From Planctomycetota bacterium (GTDB lineage Bacteria > Planctomycetota > J058), in contig JAESQQ010000152.1 in the NCBI GenBank assembly GCA_016765095.1, forward strand, positions 1 through 32,964: a stretch of 32,964 bases of DNA, given 5' to 3'. This document shows positions 16,218 to 22,531 of the stretch, piece by piece. Position numbers and translations under genes: made by a program. How positions within the stretch are numbered: position 1 is the stretch's first letter; each line of letters begins with the position of its first letter. The notes under the pieces were generated by a model that searched no databases, had not been told where the DNA came from, and was given only the letters and a program-made list of their open reading frames with translations.

Positions 16218-16790
16218 TCAACGTTTCGCGAGCCATATGACGATCGCGACAGAGGCCGGGATCGAGAACAGTAAAGCGGATGGCGCAAGGAACGCGGACA
16301 CCACCACCCCCCCGAGGAGGCACAAACCTGCTCCCACCACGAGATCGACAGTTTGCTGAGAGCGGCGAGCTCCCTCGGTCAATGCGTCCCTGATCTGGCA
16401 ACGAGAGTCCACGCAACCTTCCTCGCGAAGACAGTCGGGGTGGAGGTGCTTCCCGCACCCCTCGCAGCACTGGAGGCTGGTCGCCAGCTCTTCCTCCCCA
16501 CACACGGTGCACTTCGAGCGGGTCCGTTGGAGGAGGGCGATCAGCCCATCGAGTCTCTGGACCTCTCGCTCTTCTCGGCTCGGCGGAAGAGGAGCTGGCT
16601 GCGCTTCTTCCCGGACGACCCGCAACTCTCGGATCGGCGCCACGCCGTAGGCCGGGCACCCCAGCGTGGGGCAGCCGCTGAACTCGATGAAGCACGCATG
16701 GTGGAAGGTGGTCCCGCACGAATCACAACCGCAGCGCTCCCCTTCGAGGCTGTCCCGGCAGAGGGGGCAGATCAGGTCTCCACAGGTCAT
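16218..16790 (-). CDS. Membrane protein with two prokaryotic RING-like zinc fingers
   Basis: ATG 16790 is preferred over an upstream in-frame start because the first finger begins eight residues later; 190 residues. Finger 1 (residues 8-45) and finger 2 (94-131) share one spacing: C-x2-C, about 8-11 residues, C-x2-C-x4-H-x2-C, 5-6 residues, C-x4-C, starting CPLC and CTVC. This fits the prokaryotic RING (Prok-RING_1 type) treble-clef fingers found in Planctomycetota and other bacteria. A Pro/Glu/Arg-rich linker separates the fingers, and two hydrophobic helices (about 147-170 and 171-187) end the protein, so both fingers should face the cytoplasm. Such proteins have been linked to ubiquitin-like systems by comparative genomics; no E1, E2 or ubiquitin-like gene is visible here. 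The activity is unproven. Confidence 0.8.
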   Translation of the reverse strand: MTCGDLICPLCRDSLEGERCGCDSCGTTFHHACFIEFSGCPTLGCPAYGVAPIRELRVVREEAQPAPLPPSREEREVQRLDGLIALLQRTRSKCTVCGEEELATSLQCCEGCGKHLHPDCLREEGCVDSRCQIRDALTEGARRSQQTVDLVVGAGLCLLGGVVVSAFLAPSALLFSIPASVAIVIWLAKR

Positions 16791-17097
16791 CTCCCGCCGG
16801 CTCCGGAGGTGAAGGCGCGGCGTTGGCGGGCTTGGTGTGATCGAGGATAGGGCCAAGGTCGTTCTCCTTCGTCCAGCCTCTTTGCAAAGGCTGTACCAGT
16901 GAGAAGACCCGAAGTGCCCTAGTTACATGGGCGATCTGTTCATCTGCGTTTCGATTCTGACGATTCGCCGTTGAGGGCCCCCCGGACTCGCTTCTTCTTC
17001 GGCGCCGGGGGCTCGTTCTCTCAACACGACCAACGCACTTCCCGCGTCTTCGCCTTGCTCCTTGACGCGCCTCGTCCAATCCAAGGAGGGATAACGA
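16791..17097. other. Intergenic region without a supported gene
   Basis: This gap lies between the start of the RING-like gene (minus strand) and the region upstream of the fabG-like gene (plus strand), so it should hold divergent promoters. I see no convincing -35/-10 pair, tRNA or protein-coding signal. Its right edge carries AAGGAGGG (17082-17089), which serves the mini-ORF described next. Confidence 0.5.
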
Positions 17098-17130
17098 ATG
17101 AACGATCGTTCAATGCAGCACGCCAACTGA
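17098..17130 (+). CDS. Possible 10-residue leader peptide
   Basis: ATG 17098 is preceded by AAGGAGGG eight bases upstream, a better ribosome-binding site than most annotated genes here. The frame reads MNDRSMQHAN and stops at TGA 17128-17130, 46 bases before the reductase start. The first codons overlap the palindrome at 17099-17112. It may be a translated leader for the downstream gene, a remnant of a longer gene, or chance. Confidence 0.3.
   Translation: MNDRSMQHAN
17099..17112. promoter_or_regulatory. Perfect 14-bp palindrome, possible TetR-type operator
   Basis: TGAACGATCGTTCA is its own reverse complement and lies about 65 bases before the start of the fabG-like gene. Length, symmetry and the AACGATCGTT core are like operators of TetR-family repressors, which often control lipid-metabolism dehydrogenases. 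No TetR gene is in the window, so the regulator would be encoded elsewhere. Confidence 0.45.
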
Positions 17131-17176
17131 GGCCCGCCCGAACGATCCCGGCGCCCAGAGAGGCAGGAGACACGCC

Positions 17177-17862
17177 ATGCGCGGACTCAAGGACAAGGTT
17201 GTGATCGTGACCGGCGCCGGCCGGGGGATTGGCCGCGCAACGGCCCAACGCTTCTGCGAGGAGGGCTCGCGGGTCGTGATCGCCGAGCTGAGCGAAGAGC
17301 TCGGGCAAGGAGCGGCTGAGGAGCTGCGCGCCGAGGGGTTCGAGGCGAGCTTCGTCCAAGTCAACGTCAGCGATCGCGCCAGCGTTCAGGCCATGGTCGG
17401 CGCGGTCAAGGAGCGCTACGGCCAGATCGACGCCCTGATCAACAACGCGGGGATCCTCGCCGACAAAACGTTGCGCAAGCTGACCGACGAGGACTTCGAC
17501 TGCGAGAGCAGGGCTGGGGTGGTGCGATCGTCAATGCGTCTTCGGTCGTCGCCCTCTACGGGAACTTCGGTCAGACCAACTACGTGGCCAGCAAGGCCGG
17601 CGTGATCGGCATGACCCGGGTTTGGGCCCGCGAGCTCGGCCGCAGCAACATTCGCGTCAACGCCGTCGCTCCCGGGTTCATTGAGACCGAGATGACCAAG
17701 CAAATGCCAGCCAAGGTCACCGATATGCTCGTCGCTAAGGTCCCACTCGGGCGCATGGGCAGCGTGGCCGAGGTCGCCGCGCTCTACGCCTTCCTGGTCA
17801 GCGACGACGGGGCCTACGTCTCAGGCGCTACGCTGAGCGTCGACGGCGGCGTCGTCGTCTAG
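17177..17862 (+). pseudogene. fabG-like short-chain dehydrogenase, broken by an internal deletion
   Basis: An NADP-dependent 3-oxoacyl-ACP reductase-like Rossmann enzyme in two frames. Part 1 starts at ATG 17177 (GGAG seven bases upstream) and contains the cofactor loop GAGRGIG (13-19) and NNAGILADKTLRKL, ending at DEDFD near 17499. The sequence then continues in the next frame from 17500 with LREQGWGGAIVNASS, the catalytic motif YVASK and a normal C-terminus ending at 17862. About 20 residues are missing at the junction, including the conserved VNLxG Asn helix, and the frame changes by one. Each half is well conserved up to the break, so the lesion is recent or an assembly error. As written, the gene cannot make an active reductase. 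Confidence 0.85.
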
Positions 17863-17877
17863 GGCTCCCGCGTCGCG

Positions 17878-20151
17878 CTACGCGGATCGCGACAAAAGAG
17901 ACGCCGACCACCCAGACGGTTGGGTGGCGATCTCGTGCCTCCCTTCAAGCGTGAGGCGGCGCCCGCGGGCGGTCAGCCTCACCATCCCGCGCCGAAGCAA
18001 GAAGGGCTCGAACACGCGCTGCACGTTGCGCCGCGACGTGCCCAGCCTGGCCGCCAGGGTCGCGAGGCCCACGGGGCCGGGGCAGTCAATCAGGACCCGC
18101 AGGTAGTCAGCCTCTGACGCGGTGACTCCGCTCGTCGCCATGCGAGTTCGCTTGAAGGCGGCGCTGACGACGTCCGCGTCCACCCGCGAGCTGTCCGCAG
18201 CCCTCGCTTCGTCACAGACCGCCTGCAAGAGCGCGAGCCCCTCCCGCGGCGTATCTCGGGCTGCGGCGGCCACCCCGTCCCGCGCGTCGGAGGTCAGCGT
18301 CAGCCCCTTGGCGATCGCGGCTCGCTCTAGGATCTCCCCCAACACCTGCTGATCGTAGAACTCGAGTCGCTCCTCATAGACGAACCGACTCCTGAGCGGC
18401 TCGGGGAACAGTCCCTCCTCTGTGGTGGCGGCGATCAGGGTGAAGGGAGCGAGGCGAATTCGCAGTGAGCGCTGCTCCATTCCCAACCTCACCGGCAAGT
18501 CGACGTGCCCGCCCTCGAGGGCTTCGTAGAGCACCTCGGAGACCCGTGCCGAGAGCCTGTGGACTTCGTCAAGAAAGAGCACATTGCCTGGGCGGAGCGA
18601 AGTGAGCTGGCGCACGAGCACCGCCGGGTCACGGACCACCGGCGCCATCACCGTCTGAAGGCTTCCCCCGAGCTCGCTCGCGACCGCCCGCGCAATGCTC
18701 GTTTTCCCCAGTCCGGCTGCCCCAAGGAGTAGGAGGTGCCCCAACGGCTCGCCAGCCTTGGTCGCCGATCGGATCGCGACCCGCAGGCTGTTCCGCACCC
18801 GCTCTTGGCCCACTAAGCCGTCAAGACCCTCGCCCAGCCCGAGGGGGGGTCCCGAGGAGGGGCTTGCGTCTGTCGCTAGCGGGCACGGGTCCGCCGTGGG
18901 CGCGATGCCGGGTTCGAAGTTCAGGCTTCCGCTGCGCCTCTCGAAGCTGAACAGGTGGCGGTGCCGACGCCACCAACTCGCGTCCACCACGCGGGGGACG
19001 TCATTGAAACTCACCCGTGTAGCCTCCGGTGAGGCTCCACGTGTAGCCTCCGGAAAGGCTCCAGGTGTAGCCTCCGGAGAGGCTCCAGGTGTAGCCTCCG
19101 GAGCGTCGATCCTCTTCAGGACGTGTTTCTTGGGCTGCTTTCGCTCGCCCAGGTTCTCCCCCTCCGAGTCGAGGAAGACCAGGCTTCCGGCGTCGCCTTG
19201 GAGGATCAGGTATTGGTCGTGCACGAGCGAATGACAGTCCTCGCAAAGCGTGACCAGATTCGCGCGGGTCGTTCGCCCTCCATAGCGCCGCCAGTGAATG
19301 TGGTGGGCGCTTAGATTCCGCGTTGAAGCGCAGCAGACACACTTCCAACCGTCACGGTCGTGGATCTCCAGCCGGAGCGCTTTGCCCGCGGGCGTGTCGC
19401 GATCTTCCTGAGGCACGTACCCCTGGTTGAGGGGATCGAGGTCTGGGTTGGCGGGCTTGAGGGTCAGCGGCTCGCCTGTCAGTTCCCTCACCCCCTTGTG
19501 CGCCATCCACATCAGGAGGTCCTTGTCCGAGACGGGCCCGTCGAATACCCGCTCCTCCATGGCCGTCCGCCAGAGCGACCAGACGGATTCCTCAACGGGG
19601 TTCAGGCGCGCCTGTACCAGTAGCTTGGTGGTGTGTATTCGTCGGCGCTCGGAGTCGGTCGGGAGCTCGCCCTTTTGGTGACGAGCCACCTTCTGTGCGA
19701 CTTCCTTCGCAGTCCGCGTGATCGCCCATTCGCCCCAAACCCGCTCGGTGTTGGGAGTCACGACTCTCGTCAGGGCGCGGACCTGCGAGTAACGAAGCTC
19801 GTCCTCTTCGAACAGGCTGTGGAGCTCTGGAAGATCCTGAAGCGCTCGGCCGACGCGCACGTATTCCTTCAGCGTGGAGGGAGGCATGCGAAGACGCTGG
19901 TTGGCGTACTGAGCGAGCGAAGCGTAGCCCCGCTTCTGGTGGAGGCTCCGGTCTGCTATGTCGGCCAAGTAGAAGGCGGCAACCCGGGCGCCGAGATCGC
20001 CCGCTCGGTGACCTGCCAGGGCACGCCGCTCAGCCTCCTCGGCTGCCAACCCGCCGCAGAGGTCTAGCGAGAGGGTCAGGACCTCCGGTCGGGCCGGCTC
20101 TTGGGGGCGACTCGGGGTTTCGGCTCGCGGCTTCGATTTGAGTGGCGTCAT
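17878..20151 (-). CDS. HNH endonuclease fused to RuvB-like AAA+ branch-migration motor
   Basis: ATG 20151 is chosen because AGGAG lies eight bases upstream; 757 residues. Residues about 25-180 are helical, like the N-terminal domain of DUF222/13E12-type HNH proteins. The HNH domain (about 270-312) has CVCC, AHH (H283-H284), N298 and CEDCH, so zinc and catalytic residues are intact. A Pro/Ala linker with repeated EATPGASP units (about 350-380) leads to a full RuvB-like part: VGQERVRNSL, Walker A GAAGLGKT (477-484), Walker B LFLDEVH (525-531), sensor 1 IAATTEEG, Arg finger PLRSRF, and the RuvB winged helix GPVGLATLAARLG to LTARGRRLT. The sequence suggests one chain that could move along and cut DNA junctions or other substrates. 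It is unlikely to be the housekeeping ruvB. Confidence 0.9.
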   Translation of the reverse strand: MTPLKSKPRAETPSRPQEPARPEVLTLSLDLCGGLAAEEAERRALAGHRAGDLGARVAAFYLADIADRSLHQKRGYASLAQYANQRLRMPPSTLKEYVRVGRALQDLPELHSLFEEDELRYSQVRALTRVVTPNTERVWGEWAITRTAKEVAQKVARHQKGELPTDSERRRIHTTKLLVQARLNPVEESVWSLWRTAMEERVFDGPVSDKDLLMWMAHKGVRELTGEPLTLKPANPDLDPLNQGYVPQEDRDTPAGKALRLEIHDRDGWKCVCCASTRNLSAHHIHWRRYGGRTTRANLVTLCEDCHSLVHDQYLILQGDAGSLVFLDSEGENLGERKQPKKHVLKRIDAPEATPGASPEATPGAFPEATRGASPEATRVSFNDVPRVVDASWWRRHRHLFSFERRSGSLNFEPGIAPTADPCPLATDASPSSGPPLGLGEGLDGLVGQERVRNSLRVAIRSATKAGEPLGHLLLLGAAGLGKTSIARAVASELGGSLQTVMAPVVRDPAVLVRQLTSLRPGNVLFLDEVHRLSARVSEVLYEALEGGHVDLPVRLGMEQRSLRIRLAPFTLIAATTEEGLFPEPLRSRFVYEERLEFYDQQVLGEILERAAIAKGLTLTSDARDGVAAAARDTPREGLALLQAVCDEARAADSSRVDADVVSAAFKRTRMATSGVTASEADYLRVLIDCPGPVGLATLAARLGTSRRNVQRVFEPFLLRRGMVRLTARGRRLTLEGRHEIATQPSGWSASLLSRSA
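19017..19103 (-). repeat. 24-bp tandem repeats encoding the HNH-RuvB linker
   Basis: Units starting GTGTAGCCTCCGG begin at 19017, 19041, 19065 and 19089, giving three full copies and part of a fourth with a few substitutions. They encode the eight-residue unit EATPGASP or close variants. The repeat lies only in the linker between the nuclease and the motor, so its copy number sets linker length. It is protein-coding, not a CRISPR array. Confidence 0.93.
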
Positions 20152-20470
20152 GGTTTCGCTCCTCGGCATGGACCCTGGAGAGGCTACCACCGATCCCATA
20201 CAAAACCCGAATCCTGGGTCCGATAAGCCGTCCTCTCAGCGGCTGGGTCGGGGCTCCCCCAGGGTGACCCCAGCTGGGACCAAGAACGCGTGGCGAGGCT
20301 ACAGGACGCCGCGAATCAGGAGCAGGGGTGTCTCCGCCCGCGGCTTGATCCCGTTCAGCACCCGCCCGAGCTCTCCGGGCCCGCCTCGAGAGATCCGGCC
20401 GCGCGACGACGAGCGCTCGTGGAGGTCCTCCCCCCAACCAACTCGTTGGCGAGTTCCCGATCGGACCGGC
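20152..20470. other. Intergenic region without a supported gene
   Basis: This 319-base gap lies between the stop of the GT4 glycosyltransferase and the start of the HNH-RuvB gene, both on the minus strand. It should contain the end of the glycan operon and the promoter of the HNH-RuvB gene. A palindrome CCCAGCTGGG near 20270 could form a hairpin but has no T tract. Small open frames here have no credible start sites or protein character. Confidence 0.5.
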
Positions 20471-21595
20471 TCAATCGGCGCACAGACCCTCATAGAGCCT
20501 GGCCAAGCCCTCGCTGGCCGCAGCCGTGCTGAACCGCGCACCCCGGGCGAGCCCGGCAGCCCCCCAGCTCGCGCGGAGATCAGGAGCCTTCGCCAGCCGC
20601 TCCCAGGCAGACGCCCAGGCCTCGGGCTCGGGCGGAAGGAGCAGGCCTGTTTCCTCGGGGATCACGAGTTCACCTAGCCCACCCTCGGCCGAGGCCAAGA
20701 CAGGGCGCCCCGAGAGCATGGCCTCGAGCGCCACGAGCCCGAAGGACTCGGGCTCAACGCTTGGGACGAGGACGAGGTCGCTCGCCGCCAACAGGCTCCA
20801 GGGGTCGTGACTGCCGCGTGGAAGGAGGTGAACGCGCCGCCAGCATGGGCTGCGCGCGATCTGAGCCCTCAGCTCTCGAGCGTAGCCAGGGTGACCGGGG
20901 GCCTCCCCGCCGGCGATCACGAGGTGCAAGTCGCCCCGGGTCCGCTTCAGCGCGGCAAGCGCCAGGCGGTGCCCCTTGCGAGGTGTCAGGCGCCCGAGGA
21001 GGAGCGCCAAGGAGGCCCCCTTGGGCACGTCGAGGGCGCCCCAACTCACCTCGGAGACCGAGCTCGGCCGCTCTCGCCCCGGGTAGACGATTCGAGTCCG
21101 CGCGGCGACTCGAGCCCCGCAGTTGCCGACCCAGTCTGCGACGGCGGCGCTGTTGCACACCAAGGGCCCCGAGCTGGCCGCCAGGAGGGGAGCCAGGAGG
21201 CGCTGGCCCCAGCGTGTCGGGATTTCTTGCAGGTGCCAGAGGTGAGGGAGCCCGGCCAGCCGACTCCAGAGCGGGCCTCCCAGGCAAGCCGAGGTGCTCG
21301 TGTGCACAAACTCGACTCCAGCCTTTGCACCGAGACGATCCAGACGACGCAGCGCCCTGAGCGAACGCATTGCGAGCAGACCCGGCCGGGCCCGCTCAGC
21401 ACGAGTCACCGACACGACGTCCGCGATTTGCCAGGGGACCTCGTGGCGGGTCAAAGCCACGCTCAGCGGACCTCGGCGCGGCAGCACGACCAGCGGCTCG
21501 TATCGGCCGCGATCGAGGTGCTTGACATGATCGAGGAGAACGCGATCGCTCCCGTAGAGCTCGGCGCTCGGGTGAAGAATGGCGAAGCGCTTCAC
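20471..21595 (-). CDS. GT4-family (GT-B fold) glycosyltransferase
   Basis: 374 residues from GTG 21595, whose bases overlap the stop of the preceding GT2 gene (GTGA), indicating coupled translation; the longer open frame upstream runs antiparallel to nothing but overlaps the GT2 gene and is rejected. The protein has the two-domain GT-B pattern: an N-terminal ILHPSAELYGSDRVLLDH start, typical of surface-polysaccharide GT4 enzymes, and a C-terminal nucleotide-sugar domain with LLLGRLTPRKGH and the E-x7-E motif ESFGLVALE followed by GRPVLASAEGGLGE. It transfers a sugar from an activated donor, donor and acceptor unknown, on the inner face of the membrane. It is the last gene after the ABC exporter and the GT2 enzyme. 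Confidence 0.92.
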   Translation of the reverse strand: MKRFAILHPSAELYGSDRVLLDHVKHLDRGRYEPLVVLPRRGPLSVALTRHEVPWQIADVVSVTRAERARPGLLAMRSLRALRRLDRLGAKAGVEFVHTSTSACLGGPLWSRLAGLPHLWHLQEIPTRWGQRLLAPLLAASSGPLVCNSAAVADWVGNCGARVAARTRIVYPGRERPSSVSEVSWGALDVPKGASLALLLGRLTPRKGHRLALAALKRTRGDLHLVIAGGEAPGHPGYARELRAQIARSPCWRRVHLLPRGSHDPWSLLAASDLVLVPSVEPESFGLVALEAMLSGRPVLASAEGGLGELVIPEETGLLLPPEPEAWASAWERLAKAPDLRASWGAAGLARGARFSTAAASEGLARLYEGLCAD

Positions 21596-22515
21596 GCGAG
21601 TTCGCTCAAGGCTGCGCGGAGGCTGACCGCGAGGAGGCGCCGCCGCTGAACGAGACTCGGCGCCGAGCGTGGCGGACGGAGCCGCTGGAGGTGAGCCAGC
21701 GCAAGCCGCGCGCCGAGACCGGTCGCGAAGCAGAGCGCGAGGGCACGTCGCTCGCGAGGGGGGCTCAGGCTGAGCGTCCCTCTGACCCAACGCCCGTCCA
21801 GCGCTGGCTGACTGCCTTGCCCCACGTGCACGACACGCGCCTGCGGGCAGTAGAGGACCCGATAGCCAGCCCGCCTCAGCGCTCGGCTCAGGAGGAGGTC
21901 CTCGCCGTAGAGGAAAGGACCCGGAGGGACCCCCCCCGCACGCTCGAGAGCCTCGCGTCGAATCAAGGGAGCCGTCCCCGCGATCCAGTCGACGGCCAGG
22001 GGCCGGCGTCGAGCGGCGTATGCGCGCTGCGGCAGGTAGAGCGCGCCCCGGCGCCAGGTCTCGCTGAGCTGACTCAGCCCGCTGAAGTGAAGTGCCGCGC
22101 TGCCCAAGCTCAAATCGGCGCCACCCGCCCCCCCAGAGAGGCGCCCGTCGACGTCCAGCAGCGCGGGTCCGACCGCACCCGCGAGAGGATCGCGCTCGAG
22201 TTCGCCTTCGAGTCGTAACAGGACGTCGGGGCGGGGGAGCCGAACGTCCGCGTTGAGGAGCCAGAGCCGCTCCCCCCCGAGCTTTGGGAGCGCAGCCCGG
22301 AGCGCGCCTGCGTAGCCAAGGTTCTCCTCGCTCTGGAGCACCCGAACCCATGGATAAGCCCGGCCGACCGCCGCGACCGTCCCGTCGCGCGAAGCGTTGT
22401 CGAACAGAGTGACCTGCAGGCGAGCGCGGAGCGGTGCGAGGTCACGGAGCAATCGGAGCGCGTGGAGCTTGCTCTCGTAGCTGACGATCAAGGCTTCGCT
22501 GGTCGGAGCGCGCAC
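21592..22515 (-). CDS. GT2-family glycosyltransferase
   Basis: 307 residues from GTG 22515, 16 bases after the ABC gene stop. The GT-A fold is clear: IVSYES at the first strand, LFDNASRDGT for the donor-binding loop, ENLGYAGALRAAL, then NAD in LLNADVRL in the place of the DxD metal motif, and YGEDLLLSRALRRAGYR near 220-240, containing the ED of the acceptor/base region. This pattern is typical of rhamnosyltransferase-like GT2 proteins of cell-surface glycan loci. It lacks membrane helices, so it should act on a lipid-linked acceptor at the inner face. Sugar specificity cannot be read from sequence. Confidence 0.92.
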   Translation of the reverse strand: MRAPTSEALIVSYESKLHALRLLRDLAPLRARLQVTLFDNASRDGTVAAVGRAYPWVRVLQSEENLGYAGALRAALPKLGGERLWLLNADVRLPRPDVLLRLEGELERDPLAGAVGPALLDVDGRLSGGAGGADLSLGSAALHFSGLSQLSETWRRGALYLPQRAYAARRRPLAVDWIAGTAPLIRREALERAGGVPPGPFLYGEDLLLSRALRRAGYRVLYCPQARVVHVGQGSQPALDGRWVRGTLSLSPPRERRALALCFATGLGARLALAHLQRLRPPRSAPSLVQRRRLLAVSLRAALSELA

Positions 22516-22531
22516 GAGCGAGCGGAGGTCC

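Noticed and set aside
19017-19103. Possible CRISPR-like repeat array
   Set aside because: The units abut without spacers, are 24 bp, stay in frame and encode a protein linker.
21596-22351. N-terminal extension of the GT4 frame
   Set aside because: It overlaps the GT2 gene on the same strand in another frame and is Arg/Pro/Ala-rich low-complexity sequence; the GTGA overlap gives a natural start.
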